Assembly: GCA_951799425.1 (NCBI GenBank)
Contig: OX637410.1
Span: 1,860,001 to 1,924,000 of the forward strand
From: Ilex aquifolium
Lineage: Eukaryota > Streptophyta > Magnoliopsida > Aquifoliales > Aquifoliaceae
Reading direction: 5' to 3'
Length of the DNA: 64,000 bases
Numbering within the stretch: position 1 is the first letter of the stretch; each line of letters starts with the position of its first letter. Both the position numbers and the translations under genes were made by a program. A model generated the notes under the pieces. It was not told where the DNA came from. It saw only the letters and a program-made list of their open reading frames with translations, and ran no database searches. Below are positions 10,686 through 22,344 of the stretch, piece after piece.

Positions 10686-12969
10686 TGTAAAACTCGGGCA
10701 AATTTGAAATTTTTCTTAAAAAGGGCAAAATGGTCATTTGCCATCCTAAGGCTTATTTGAAATACTCATACTCTAGACCTTGGATGAGGAAACAGAGTTC
10801 GCCATTGGATTCGTATCGCGGAATCTAGTCACCATGTCAAATTTCGTCGAATTCTGAGATAGTCGGATTTTTGTACGTCGTTCGAGACGACTGCGTGGCG
10901 AATGACATTTTAAAGGTCCCCAATAATGTATTTTATAAAATTTCCTTCAAATTAAGTTAAAGTTCAAATAAAATTAATTTGAACTTAATCCGAGGTATAA
11001 TTAATCGTTTCGGGACGAAAAACGGACCCGAAAGTCGAAAATATACGGTGCGATGTGGACCGCACATTTTTGCCTATATATACCCTCTTAAATCAGCTTT
11101 TTGGACAAAATATCTTTGCAAATCAGGCTGAACCGTGTGAGGAGAGAAAGAGAGAGAAAAGTGAGATTTCACGATTTCTTTCGCCGATTCCGGAAGTTCC
11201 GTCGGTCGGAGACCAAGACTTAAAGTTCTTCTACTCGTCGAGGGCTACACGTACGTACCAAGAATGAGGGATTTCACCGAAGATTCAAGTGGAGTCTTTG
11301 GAGAAATCAAGGATTTTGTTGGTGTTCTTGAGGTGTTCTTGAAGCTTTGAAGCTCTAGTCTTCATCTCACGCTTCAAAAGGTAGGGTTTCTCCTACTTGG
11401 GTTGATTTCTAACCTAAATTTCCATAGGAATGGTTGGATGTATGTGTTATATATATATATATATATCTATCAATTGCCTATTAATATGGAAATGGGAAAG
11501 TGAGCTTAGAAATGACTTAGGCCAACTTCTAGCTTGACTTTGATGCATGGGGGTTACTTGGGCATTTTCTTGTAACTATGTGAAATTGTGGGCATGATAT
11601 GTGTTTAACATGAAGGTGCCTTGAAGGTGTTGATTAAATGCCTTGAATGATGATATTTAATGTTATGTGGCAATATTATGTGATTACATAATTGATGCAT
11701 GTAAGGTGTTTGATAAAATGCCTTGAATGTGAAAAGTGTTATCTTGATGAAATTGAAATAACATGCTTGAGTTGAGTTAGGTGATAACTTGTGAAAATCA
11801 TATGCTTATTGATATATTGAGCATGATGATGATATATGAAAGTCATGTGTATATGACATACATTTCCATGGGATATGATGATAAGTGTTAAATGTTGCTC
11901 ATGTGGCATTCATTACATTGCATTTGCACGGAACATCTCATCACATGGGTGTGTGCATGGTTGTCGTCAATACCACACTTGGTGATTGACGGAAGGCTTG
12001 GGAAAGTTGGGTTGAAGGCCTAGCTAAGCCGCTTAGTTTCATGATAAATTGGGTCGGGGTTAGCAAGAAGGGCTAGAATATCCCTCGGGTGAAAGACTCG
12101 TTGATAGGATTCGCACTCCGTTGGTGTAAAAGGGCATAAAGTGTGTCGGTATACGCGGAACCGTGGGTTGAAGTCCTGAAATTCCGTGTCGGTTAGGTGC
12201 CGTTGGTGTAAGTCCATGAATGCCCACCCCAAGAAAGACCCTAGTTTTGTAAAACGTCATTGATGTGTAACATAAATGACGGATTCACACATTGGCACTT
12301 GCGTGTGTTGGGGAGCCGGGAAGGGCTCGGATTGAGTGCATGAATGAGTCTCACCTCGTTGCATGACATGTCATAAGAAATTTCATATCTGAGTTGCATA
12401 AACATGATTAGAATTGTTGTGGATAATTGAGTATTGCATATGAGCATTCCATGTGCATCTAGGTGGGGAGTAGCCTCTGTAGGAAAACTTTCTACTGAGC
12501 GAGGCTCACCCTATACGGGAAACAATTTCAGGTGTGGGGTTTGCACCGGCGGATGGCTCCCATGTAGAGCATCAAGGGTGAAGGAGGCCGACCTGTGGTC
12601 TTAGTGCATGATTTTGTAAACCTTTTGATTAACATGGTTTTGACTTGTAAAGTTTTCATGAATAAATGTAATAGAACTTATATGGGCTATTGTTAAACTA
12701 ATCTTGCATGTTTTGATATAAGTATTGATAAATGGACCCTGTGTGGTCATTGTGTTATATTGGGCCTCGGATGGGTCTTGTTAATGTATACTGCACAGGT
12801 TGTGTTTTGGGTAGAGCTCCCCGTACAAGGGAGACTCTGCCCGAATTTCGTTAAAATTAAGGACCCCGGTAAATGGGGCATGACGGTGTGATATCGAGTT
12901 ACTCGGTATCCACGAGTATTCCGCGGGTTGATGGGTAATCAACGGACCCCCGGATTTTGGGGCGTGACA
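10686..12969 (+). repeat. E1 5' LTR, 2284 bp
   Basis: TGTAAAACTCGGG ... GGGGCGTGACA. TATA box at 11075-11082. It has the GCGAGGCTCACCCTATACGG word near 12500, shared with the other Tekay LTRs of this window. It lacks the roughly 33-bp duplication (TAAATGGACCC-flanked) that the 3' LTR carries near 20075-20110. Confidence 0.95.
11075..11082 (+). promoter_or_regulatory. E1 5' LTR TATA box
   Basis: TATATATA in TGCCTATATATACCC. The same sequence lies at 18401-18408 in the 3' LTR. A purine-rich leader (GAGAGAAAGAGAGAG) follows about 65 bp downstream. Confidence 0.7.
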
Positions 12970-12972
12970 GCT

Positions 12973-12984
12973 TGGTATCAGAGC
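12973..12984 (+). promoter_or_regulatory. E1 primer-binding site (initiator Met tRNA)
   Basis: TGGTATCAGAGC is complementary to the 3' end of plant initiator-methionine tRNA, the usual minus-strand primer of chromoviruses. It begins three bases after the 5' LTR. Confidence 0.95.
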
Positions 12985-13313
12985 TTAGGTATACGATTTA
13001 CCTAAGGCTTGAGGGGCATGGGTCTAGACCATTGCATTCCATACGCATTTCATGTTATGTGCTCTACTTGCTACATGTTATGTGAATTATATACATGGTA
13101 GAATGTTTATAAAAAGGAGGAACACTAGGGTTAGAAAACATAACCTTGGGTTCGGAAAAAGGGATGAACGGGATAGTTCAACGGTTAAACGTCTACTAGT
13201 ATGTGACACATGTTCTACTAGGGGGGACAATGAGAGAATTCTCAACGTTTGTGTTTGATCCCTAAATTTGGAGTACTAAATTGTTAGTCTATTGCTATCT
13301 GATGTGTGTGTAG

Positions 13314-14246
13314 ATGGAAAATAGAGGAAGAGGAAGAGGACGCGGCCGAGGCCAAGGCCGAGGCGGTGGACAGAACAACCAACCACCACCACCTACTATT
13401 GACCAACAAGCCTTCATAGAGGCTCTTGGTACAGTGGTTGCCACACTCACACAGACGGGTGCAGGTGGGGGCCAAGGATGCTCTAGTCATATCCAGAAGT
13501 TCAAGGCACATCAGCCTCCGATCTTCATGGGAAGAGCGGACCCTATGGTAGCTGACCATTGGTTCCGGCAAGTGGATAGGGTTTTGAGGGCTATGGAGAT
13601 CACCTCCGATGCCACCGAGATAACTCTAGCTACATTTCAGCTGGAGGGGGAATCCCTGGTGTGGTGGGATTGGGTGAAAGACTCCAAGGACTTGGAGGCT
13701 ATGACTTGGATTGAGTTCAAGGAACTCTTTATGGGAAAGTACTTCCCGGCCGCAGCAAAACATGCAAAGGCCCGGGAATTCCTGGATTTGAGGCAAGGCA
13801 CCATGACGGTGATGGAGTACGTTGCTAAATTCACCGAATTAGCACGTTTCACCGATGACTACGTGGCCACAGATACGACCAAAGTCACAAAGTTTGAGGA
13901 TGGGCTGAAGTTATCCATCCGGGGTAAGATTGTGGGTCTTCTCCTACAAGACTTCGACTTGATGGTCCAGACAGCCATGGCCATTGAGAGAGAAGTGGAT
14001 GATGCAAGAAACATCCGGGAGGCAGGTGTGAAGGAGGGCCAATCCTCTTCTTCTAGTTCTGGAAAGAGGCAGAGGACTTTTCCTCCGCAAGGGCAACAAG
14101 GACAAGGCCGTAGCCATCAAGGCCAAGGCCACGGTCGATCCTCCCAAGGCGGGGGAAACCCGGGGACTACATATCAGGCGGGGCAGAAAACATGTTTCCA
14201 TTGCCGCCGGCCGGGTCACATGAAGCGGGATTGTCCTCAGCGGTAA
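13314..14246 (+). CDS. gag: E1 gag (nucleocapsid/capsid polyprotein), 310 aa
   Basis: Structural protein of the virus-like particle. It has a basic Gly/Arg-rich N-terminus (residues 2-20), the retrotransposon gag domain at about residues 80-210 (DHWFRQVDRVLRAME, FKELFMGKYFP, EFLDLRQGTMTV) and a CCHC zinc knuckle with C294, C297, H302, C307. The chosen ATG is the first in frame after the leader. The TAA at 14244-14246 stands five codons before GSQSYG-type text that continues in the same frame into pol. In this lineage gag and pol are normally one frame, so the TAA is probably a C-to-T nonsense change (CAA to TAA) rather than a natural gag terminus, but natural readthrough cannot be excluded. 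Confidence 0.9.
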   Translation: MENRGRGRGRGRGQGRGGGQNNQPPPPTIDQQAFIEALGTVVATLTQTGAGGGQGCSSHIQKFKAHQPPIFMGRADPMVADHWFRQVDRVLRAMEITSDATEITLATFQLEGESLVWWDWVKDSKDLEAMTWIEFKELFMGKYFPAAAKHAKAREFLDLRQGTMTVMEYVAKFTELARFTDDYVATDTTKVTKFEDGLKLSIRGKIVGLLLQDFDLMVQTAMAIEREVDDARNIREAGVKEGQSSSSSSGKRQRTFPPQGQQGQGRSHQGQGHGRSSQGGGNPGTTYQAGQKTCFHCRRPGHMKRDCPQR

Positions 14247-14282
14247 GGATCCCAAAGCTACGGATCGTCACAGTCCCAGACT

Positions 14283-15545
14283 TTGATGGGGCAACCACAG
14301 ACCCAGTATACTCCTCACTATTCTACCATGGGCCGGGGGAGTCAGTATCAGTACCAAGGTGCTACACAAGGCCCTACCACTTCACGTACGGGGACACCGC
14401 AAGCTGGCCAGATGGGCCAAGGCATGGGTCGGGGACGAGGTCAGGGCTCACAAGCCGGGACTTCAAGGACTCAAGGGCGTGTCTACGCCATGATACCACA
14501 GACTGAGCCGGCAGATCCGTCGGTGATACAGGGTACATTTCTACTTTCCCGCTTATGGGCTAGAGTATTGTTTGATTCTGGTGCATCACATTCATTTATT
14601 GCTGCATCTTGTGTGAAAGACTTGGGTTTAGAGGTTGAGACCTTAGAAGAGCCTTTGCACGTGAGTTCTCCCCTAGGTGCTAGGGTGAGGGTTGATCAGA
14701 TATGTCGGGGGTGTGAGTTAGAGATCTCAGGGATTCTACTCACCGTGGACCTTCGGGTCATGGACATGTCGGAGTTCGATGTAATCCTTGGGATGGATTG
14801 GTTGGCAGCACACCGAGTCGTCATTGATTGTGACCGGAAGCGGGTCACTGCTTACACACCGGATGGGGTTTGTTTCATGTTTCAGGGGGATAAGCACGAT
14901 GCTTTACCCCAAGCCGTGTACGACTCTAGATGGCACGGGCAGTTGATGGGTTGGCTAGCAAGCCTTACCCTAGAGGACGAGGCAAGACAGGAGTTTGGTC
15001 TACCTTGGGTTGTGTGTGATTATGAGGATGTTTTTCCGGATGAACTACCGGGATTACCTCCACATAGGGATGTGGACTTCACTATAGAGTTGCATCCCGG
15101 TACATCGCCCATTTCTATGACTCCACATAGGATGGCGCCTGCTGAGTTGCAAGAACTCAAGGTCCAATTGCAGGAATTGTTGGACAGGGGGTTCATTAGA
15201 CCGAGTACCTCACCTTGGGGCGCTCCGGTGTTATTTGCAAAGAAGAAGGACAAAACCCTTAGACTATGCATAGATTACCGGCAGTTAAATAGGGTTACTA
15301 TCAAGAATAGGTACCATTTGCCGAGGATTGATGACTTGTTTGATCAGCTGAGAGGGGTGCGGGTCTACTCCAAGATAGATCTCCGCACCGGCTACCATCA
15401 GTTGAGGGTTAGGGAAGCAGATATCCCTAAGACGGCGTTTCGGACGCGGTATGGGCGTTTCGAGTTCACAGTGATGCCATTTGGGTTGACAAATGCCCCG
15501 GCGGCATTCATGGATCTCATGCATAGGTGTTCCAACCCTACCTAG
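14283..15545 (+). pseudogene. pol: E1 pol part 1: protease and RT N-terminal half
   Basis: 420 codons in the gag frame. The aspartic protease has D98-S-G-A and the flanking SHSFIAAS. The RT fingers and palm follow from about residue 285 ([66 protein letters not shown]). It ends in an artificial CSNPT tail because one G is missing at about 15526-15529: this copy reads CATAGGTGTTCC, while E2 keeps CATAGGGTGTTCC. The real protein continues in the next frame at 15527. Confidence 0.9.
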
Positions 15546-16495
15546 ATCAGTTCGTCGTGGTCTTTGTTGATGAAATTTTGATCTACTCCAAGTCTGAGGA
15601 GGAGCATGAGGGTCACTTGAGGATTGTTCTCCAGGCCTTGAGAGACCACCAGTTGTACGCCAAGTTCAGCAAGTGTGAATTTTGGCTGACTGAGGTGAAA
15701 TTCTTGGGGCATGTAGTGTCGGCTTTGGGTGTATCTGTGGACCCGGAGAAGGTCGAGGCAGTTATGAATTGGGAGAGACCGAAGTCAGTCTTCGAGATAC
15801 GCAGTTTCTTGGGATTGGCAGGGTATTACCGGCGATTTATTGAGGACTTCTCTCGGCTGGCTGCACCTATGACTAGGTTGACTCGGAAAGAGGTCAAGTT
15901 CGAGTGGAATGATTCTTGCGAGAAGGCATTCCAGGAGTTAAAGAGAATGCTTACTTCAGCTCCTATCTTGATAGTCCCGGAAAGGGGACAGAGGTACACA
16001 GTTTATTGTGATGCCTCGAAGGACGGACTAGGATGTGTCTTGATGCAGTCCGGGAGGGTGGTGGCTTATGGTTCTCGGCAGTTAAAGAACCATGAGCAGA
16101 ATTACCCCACACATGATATGGAATTGGCGGCCATTGTCTTTGCCTTGAAGGCTTGACGTCACTACCTGTATGGCGAGCAGTTTGAAGTGTTTTCGGACCA
16201 CAAGAGTCTGAAGTATATTTTTACACAGCGGGACCTCAACATGAGGCAACGAAGGTGGATGGAGTACGTCGAGGACTACGATTTCACGTTGCATTACCAT
16301 CCCGGTAAGGCAAATGTGGTGGCTGATGCATTCAGCCGAAAGTCACGGGGAGTGGTGGCTAGTGTGGCTTCCCGAGAGTGGCAGATGCTCGAGACTGTGG
16401 GACAGTTTGGGCTACATTACGCTGATCATATTCAGGGTACTTTGGGGAGCTTGGTGGCTACACCTTCCCTACTGAGCAGGGTTATTGAGTCCTAG
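15527..16495 (+). pseudogene. pol: E1 pol part 2: RT active site, thumb and RNase H
   Basis: This continues after the frameshift; the first codon is GTG inside the RT, not a real start. The RT catalytic block reads [12 protein letters not shown], so the second Asp of the (Y/F)xDD motif is Glu (E2 has VDD). RNase H follows with [21 protein letters not shown] and FSDHKSL. TGA at 16154-16156 replaces the Trp codon (E2: KAWRHYLYG), and TAG at 16493-16495 replaces a Gln codon (E2: ESQGQ). Reverse transcription by this copy is therefore not expected. Confidence 0.9.
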
Positions 16496-16513
16496 GGACA
16501 GGATACTGAGTTA

Positions 16514-17914
16514 GTGTCCATCAGGGACCGAGTACGATTGGGTACGAGTGATGAAGGCTGGGCCATTCATACAGATGGTAGTCTTCGGTTCAGGGGACGG
16601 ATTGTGGTTTCCCAGTCTGCGGAGCTCAGAGAGGAGATTCTCAAAGAGTTTCATTGTTCCCGATTTGTTGTGCACCTAGGTGGCACGAAGATGTATCATG
16701 ATCTTCGTCGCCAGTATTATTGGAGCGGGATGAAGAGAGATGTTGGAGATTTTGTCAGACGATGTCTCACCTGTCAGCAAGTTAAGGCTGAGCACCAGAG
16801 ACCAGCAGGATTACTCCAGCCTTTGGAGGTAGCTGAGTGGAAGTGGGAGCATATCACGATGGATTTTGTGACCCATCTTCCACGGACATCGCGGGGGCAT
16901 GACGAGGTGTGGGTGATAGTGGACCGGCTTACTAAGTCGGCACATTTTCTGGCAGTGCGGATGACCTTCACACTGGAGGAATTCTGCAGGTTGTACATAC
17001 GGGAGATTGTCCGGTTGCATGGGGTACCCGTATCTATAGTATCGGATCGGGATCCCAGGTTTACGGCTCAGTTTTGGGAGAGTTTCCAGCGAGCCATGGG
17101 AACACAGTTGATGATGAGCACTGCTTTTCATCCTCAGACAAATGGTCAGTCGGAGAGGACTATCCAGACCTTAGAGGACATGCTGCGGGCATGCGTCCTA
17201 GATCTCAAGGGTAGCTGGGAAGATCATTTGCCCTTGGTGGAGTTCGCCTATAACAATAGTTATCAGGCGAGTATACAGATGGCACCCTATGAGGCATTGT
17301 ACGGGAGGCCATGTCGTTCTCCGGTCTGTTGGACGGAGGTAGGAGAGAGGTCTTCTACGGGTCCGGAATTGGTAAAAGACACCTCGGAGAAGGTGGACTT
17401 GATTCGGAAGCGTCTTCTCACGGCTCAGAGTCGACAGAAGAGTTATGCTGATAGACGACGACGACCTCTAGAGTTTGAGGTGGGAGATCATGTCTTCTTG
17501 AAGGTTATGCCTAAAAGAGGAGTGGTCCGGTTTGGTAAACGGGGGAAACTGTCGCCGAGATACATCGGGCCCTTCGAGGTACTCGAGAGAGTGGGTACAG
17601 TTGCTTACCGGTTGGCGTTACCGCCAAACCTATCAGGTGTTCATGTGGTATTCCATGTCTCTATGCTCCGAAAATACACCCCAGATCCGACTCATGTGGT
17701 GGATTGGGGCGAGCTTGTTGTTGATGCGGATGGGACCTTCGAGGAGGGACCGGTGCGCATCATGGATAGCCGGGAACAGGTTTTGCGAGGCAAGACCGTG
17801 CGGCTAGTGAAGGTGTTGTGGCAGCACCGAGGAATGAAGGAGGCGACATGGGAGAGCGAGGACACCATCCGTACCCATTATCCTTTCTTATTCGAGGATG
17901 GAGATACTTTCTAA
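16514..17914 (+). CDS. pol: E1 pol part 3: integrase with chromodomain
   Basis: 466 codons of uninterrupted frame, continuous with part 2 across the TAG. HHCC zinc finger: H48, H54, C84, C87. Catalytic triad D117, D178, E214 with 35 residues between D178 and E214 (DD35E). GPY/F module at about 350-355 (IGPFEV). C-terminal chromodomain at about 412-460 ([20 protein letters not shown]). In chromoviruses this domain directs insertion to particular chromatin marks. The module looks intact, but as part of a polyprotein it needs the broken upstream frame. The first ATG (16514) is only the first Met after the stop. Confidence 0.9.
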   Translation: MSIRDRVRLGTSDEGWAIHTDGSLRFRGRIVVSQSAELREEILKEFHCSRFVVHLGGTKMYHDLRRQYYWSGMKRDVGDFVRRCLTCQQVKAEHQRPAGLLQPLEVAEWKWEHITMDFVTHLPRTSRGHDEVWVIVDRLTKSAHFLAVRMTFTLEEFCRLYIREIVRLHGVPVSIVSDRDPRFTAQFWESFQRAMGTQLMMSTAFHPQTNGQSERTIQTLEDMLRACVLDLKGSWEDHLPLVEFAYNNSYQASIQMAPYEALYGRPCRSPVCWTEVGERSSTGPELVKDTSEKVDLIRKRLLTAQSRQKSYADRRRRPLEFEVGDHVFLKVMPKRGVVRFGKRGKLSPRYIGPFEVLERVGTVAYRLALPPNLSGVHVVFHVSMLRKYTPDPTHVVDWGELVVDADGTFEEGPVRIMDSREQVLRGKTVRLVKVLWQHRGMKEATWESEDTIRTHYPFLFEDGDTF

Positions 17915-17994
17915 TAGTCATTAAATATTAACTGACTGTTGCATATGCATGTGGTTGTATGTGTATGTATGTGTGAATTTCGGGGACGAAATTC

Positions 17995-18011
17995 TTTTAA
18001 GGGGGGAAGAA
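17995..18011 (+). promoter_or_regulatory. E1 polypurine tract
   Basis: TTTTAAGGGGGGAAGAA directly before the 3' LTR. It is preceded by TTTCGGGGACGAAATTC, a block shared with the remnant at 3308-3324. Confidence 0.95.
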
Positions 18012-20343
18012 TGTAAAACCCGGGCAAATTTGAACTTTTTCTTAAAAAGGGCAAAATGGTCATTTGCCATCCTAATGCTTATTTGAAATACTCATACTCT
18101 AGACCTCGGATGAGGAAACGGAGTTCACCATTGGATTCGTATCGCGGAATCTAGTCACCATGTCAAATTTCGTCGAATTCTGAGATAGTCAGATTTTTGC
18201 ACGTCGTTCGAGGCGACTACGTGGCGAATGACATTTTAAAGGTCCCCAATAATGTATTTTATAAAATTTCCTTCAAATTAAGTTAAAGTTCAAATAAAAT
18301 TAATTTGAACTTAATCCGAGGTATAATGAATCGTTTCAGGACGAAAAACGGACCCGGAAGTCGAAAATATGCGGTGCGATGTGGACCGCACATTTTTGCC
18401 TATATATACCCTCTTAAATCAGCTTTTTGGACAAAATATCTTTGCAAATCAAGCTGAACCGTGTGAGGAGAGAAAGAGAGAGAAAGAGAGAGAAAAGTGA
18501 GATTTCACGATTTCTTTCGCCGATTCCGGAAGTTCCGTCGGTCGGAATTCGTCGGACCAAGACTTAAAGTTCTTCTACTCGTCGAGGGCTACACGTACGT
18601 ACCAAGAATGAGGGATTTCACCGAAGATTCAAGTGGAGTCTTTGGAGAAATCAAGGATTTTGTTGGTGTTCTTGAGGTGTTCTTGAAGCTTTGAAGCTCT
18701 AGTCTTCATCTCACGCTTCAAAATGTAGGGTTTCTCCTACTTGGGTTGATTTCTAACCTAAATGTCCATAGGAATGGTTGGATATATGTGTTATATATAT
18801 ATATATATCTATCAATTGCCTAATAATATGGAAATGGGAAAGTGAGCTTAGAAATGACTTAGGCCAACTTCTAGCTTGACTTTGATGCATGGGGGTTACA
18901 TGAACATTTTCTTGTAACTATGTGAAATTGTGGGCATGATATGTGTTTAACATGAAGGTGTCTTGAAGGTGTTGATTAAATGCCTTGAATGATGATATTT
19001 AATGTTATGTGGCAATATTATGTGATTACATAATTGATGCATGTAAGTTGTTTGATAAAATGCCTTGAATGTGAAAAGTGTTATCTTGATGAAATTGAAA
19101 TAACATGCTTGAGTTGAGTTAGGTGATAACTTGTGAAAATCATATGCTTATTGATATATTGAGCATGATGATGATATATGAAAGTCATGTGTATATGACA
19201 TACATTTCCATGGGATATGATGATAAGTGTTATATGTTGCTCATGTGGCATTCATTACATTGCATTTGCACGGAACATCTTATCACATGGGTGTGTGCAT
19301 GGTTGTCGTCAATACCACACTTGGTGATTGACGGAAGGCTTGGGAAAGTTGGGTCGAAGGCCTAGCTAAGCCGCTTAGTTTCATGATAAATTGGGTCGGG
19401 GTTAGCAAGAAGGGCTAGAATATCCCTCGGGTGAAAGATTCGTTGGTAGGATTCGCACTCCGTTGGTGTAAAAGGGCATAAAGTGTGTCGGTATACGCGG
19501 AACCGTGGGTTGAAGTCCTGAAATTCCGTGTCGGTTAGGTGCCGTTGGTGTAAGTCCATGAATGCCCACCCCAAGAAAGACCCTAGTTTTGTAAAACGTC
19601 ATTGATGTGTAACATAAATGATGGATTCACACATTGGCACTTGCGTGTGTTGGGGAGCCGGGAAGGGCTCGGATTGAGTGCATGAATGAGTCTCACCTCG
19701 TTGCATGACATGTCATAAGAAATTTCATATCTGAGTTGCATAAACATGATTAGAATTGTTGTGGATAATTGAGTATTGCATATGAGCATTCCATGTGCAT
19801 CTAGGTGGGGAGTAGCCTCTGTAGGAAAATTTTCTACTGAGCGAGGCTCACCCTATACGGGAAACAATTTCAGGTGTGGGGTTTGCACCGGCGGATGGCT
19901 CCCATGTAGAGCATCAAGGGTGAAGGAGGCCGACCTGTGGTCTTAGTGCATGATTTTGTAAACCTTTTGATTAACATGGTTTTGACTTGTAAAGTTTTCA
20001 TGAATAAATGTAATAGAACTTATATGGGCTATTGTTAAACTAATCTTGCATGTTTTGATATAAGTATTGATAAATGGACCCGGTGCGGTCAAGTTTTACT
20101 TATAAATGGACCCTGTGTGGTCATTGTGTTATATTGGGCCTCGGATGGGTCTTGTTAATGTATACTGCACAGGTTGTGTTTTGGGTAGAGCTCCCCGTAC
20201 AAGGGTGACTCTGCCCGAATTTCGTTAAAATTAAGGACCCCGGTAAATGGGGCATGACGGTGTGATATCGAGTAACTCGGTATCCACGAGTATTCCGCGG
20301 GTTGATGGGTAATCAACGGACCCCCGGATTTTGGGGCGTCACA
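18012..20343 (+). repeat. E1 3' LTR, 2332 bp
   Basis: TGTAAAACCCGGG ... GGGGCGTCACA. It is longer than the 5' LTR because of an extra GAGAGAAA unit (about 18480), an 11-bp GAATTCGTCGG-type segment (about 18545) and a roughly 33-bp partial duplication near 20075-20110. TATA box at 18401-18408. Confidence 0.95.
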
Positions 20344-20534
20344 GGTATAGGATAAAAAGATACTACCTTAGTATTTGACCTATAACTTTCCAATTTGACA
20401 TTAGATTGATATGAAATTTTGACAGTAGATACTATATCTCAAAAGGCACAAAATTTTGTTTCAGATGAGTTACGTGAACTGAATTTTAAGAAGGTCAAAA
20501 CTGTGTTGAAAATGGATGTAGAAAACTGAATTCA

Positions 20535-20767
20535 TGTTCGAATGAGTATCACATTTGAACGCTAGTTAGTCCTAGTGCTTTGTTGTTTGACAAAAATCCT
20601 GAAAAAAAAGGAGATACTAGGAACAAGTCACATTCGAACGTCAGTCATGTTCGAACGGAGCTTGGTTACAGTACTTTGGTGTCAGACAGAAAGTTGACAG
20701 AAATTGAGATATTGGGAGCTCGAGCTGTTCGAATGCCCAGTCATGTTTGAAGTAACATTCGAACGCT
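20535..20767. repeat. GTTCGAACG palindrome cluster in S1
   Basis: About six copies of GTTCGAA(C/T)G or one-base variants (for example at about 20535, 20645, 20728 and 20757) lie within 235 bp, ending 53 bp upstream of the TATA box. The core TTCGAA is self-complementary with a central CpG. Confidence 0.8.
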
Positions 20768-20819
20768 AGTGTAATTTTAATAGCAATCAAACTCGCGATT
20801 CCTTTTTAGAAATTGACCC

Positions 20820-20827
20820 TATAAATA
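20820..20827 (+). promoter_or_regulatory. LTR TATA box of S1
   Basis: CCCTATAAATACC, with an AG-rich leader and GAGAGAAGGGGAAG downstream (about 20890), as in other plant LTR promoters. Confidence 0.65.
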
Positions 20828-22344
20828 CCTAAGGATGCCTCCTTAGCCATATTTTATTAGTTTAGAACCTTGGAAAACCCTAGAGATTTAGAGAGAAGGG
20901 GAAGAAGCAAGGTTTGAAGGGATTTTCATGTAGAAGATGGATTGAAAATGCTAGGGTTTGCATCAAACCAAGGATCAAAGGTTGGGGTTTCTTCCTAAAA
21001 CTTGTTTATTGAGGTTAGGATTAATGTATATGTACATTTTTCACTGAAAATTGTATGTATATGATAGGTAATCCTTAAATTGTGTTTTCTTGTAAATTGT
21101 CTCACATTTTGAATGGGATTATTATTTGACAACCATGAAAGTATCGTTCTTGTTATCAAAACCATACTTCTCAATAAGTATAGGCTTTTCACATAATATT
21201 CGCATGTTCTTAATTTATGAAATTCTAGTGTTTGGTTTCGAACAATAAAACTATGTTTCGTGATGATCTCTGGTATATTTTATTGAACTATTCCATGGGA
21301 AAAACTTGTTCACAAATCTCTGGTTGGAGTATTATCTCTTGTATGGGTAGTTGATGCATATAGGTTACCTTCGACCGGATATTGTAGAGTGTTTAGACGT
21401 TTAATGGAACCTTGAGGGGGTACCATGGTTTCCTATCACTCATAGTGAGTTTGCTCCTTGCGGGGTTCCAAATGCTATTTTTTCATGATGGTCGAGGCAG
21501 AGGGTTGGTATACCATAATCTTAGGAAGGATTTGTCACTGCCGGTGCGTCGGTATACGCCCTTCCTAAAGTGTCTTGCCCTACAGGGTGTAATGTTGAAA
21601 AGGTGGAGTTTTTGTGGGCCAGGATATTCTTATTGTGTATATTCACTACAGTCAAGCCTGCATACATGAGATATGTTGTTGGTAATGCTTAAATGATTGA
21701 AAGTTGGTTTTACTTCTTATTTATTTACTATGTTCAACATAAACTTGAGATCATGTAAATGGCATTGTTTTACTTCAAAAGTTATACTTGATATTTTATA
21801 AATGGATACTGGCTTGTTTTATATTATTTTTAAACCTTGTTCGGGCTTGGGAAAGATGTTGCTATAGAGCTTGGTGCTCACCCCTTAGTATTAACATTTT
21901 ATAGATTTTGGTCTAGAGGAAGAGCTCGGATTGGAAAAGTAGGTGGGCTGGGAAGCCCAGATTGATGGAGACATGGATCATACTGTGGATTTTTAGAGCT
22001 CTTTCTTTTATGGTTTAACTTTGCACGTTGATCATGAGATAATGTCAAGGATTCTATTTTGTAAATTCTGCTGTGAGATATTATTTGCCTTCGAGAATGT
22101 AATTCAAGGTTTTAATTACAGACTGTTGGGATTGATTTAGTTATTTAAACATTTTTTTTTTGGGAATGAGGTTTTAATCAGTTTTTGAATGAAATTGCCA
22201 AGGTTTGGCATTGTTTTGAATTATGCTTTAACTATTATGAATGATGAGTGAATTTATTTGTATTTATGGATATTACTAGTGGCTCTCATGGTTTGGATGT
22301 TGTATGGATAATAATACCTTCTAGGTGGATTTTGGAGTGTTACA

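Larger units (their letters stand above)
10686..20343 (+). mobile_element. E1: near-complete Tekay chromovirus, 9658 bp, TSD GGTAT
   Basis: Structure: TSD GGTAT (10681-10685), 5' LTR (10686-12969), primer site (12973-12984), gag (13314-14246), pol (14283-17914), polypurine tract (17995-18011), 3' LTR (18012-20343), TSD GGTAT (20344-20348). By eye the LTRs differ at only a small percentage of sites plus short indels, so the insertion is fairly recent. Coding lesions: a stop between gag and pol (14244), a 1-nt deletion (about 15526), stops at 16154 and 16493, and an RT active-site change (VDE). It could move only with proteins supplied by another copy. Confidence 0.95.
10600..22344 (+). mobile_element. 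S1: old solo LTR in E0, split by E1
   Basis: E0's RT is interrupted between the codons for PLPQI and NGLFDQL. The interrupting DNA, once E1 and one GGTAT copy are removed, is about 2.08 kb. It starts with a worn TGTAAAACCC-like end (GGTAAACCCC at 10600) and ends GGATTTTGGAGTGTTACA (22327-22344), close to the Tekay LTR end GGATTTTGGGGCGTGACA. It has a TATA box at 20820-20827 and the GGTGCTCACCCC word of Tekay LTRs (about 21870). No internal region is present, so I read it as a solo LTR. The exact target duplication is too worn to state. Confidence 0.7.

Noticed and set aside
12020-12260. Identical short minus-strand frames in both E1 LTRs (also 19362-19602), with related ones in S2 (26858-27211) and E4 (42678-43048)
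   Set aside because: Recurrence is explained by LTR duplication. The frames lie antisense to the LTR, differ in frame between copies and show no domain. Conservation could be tested, but nothing here supports a gene.
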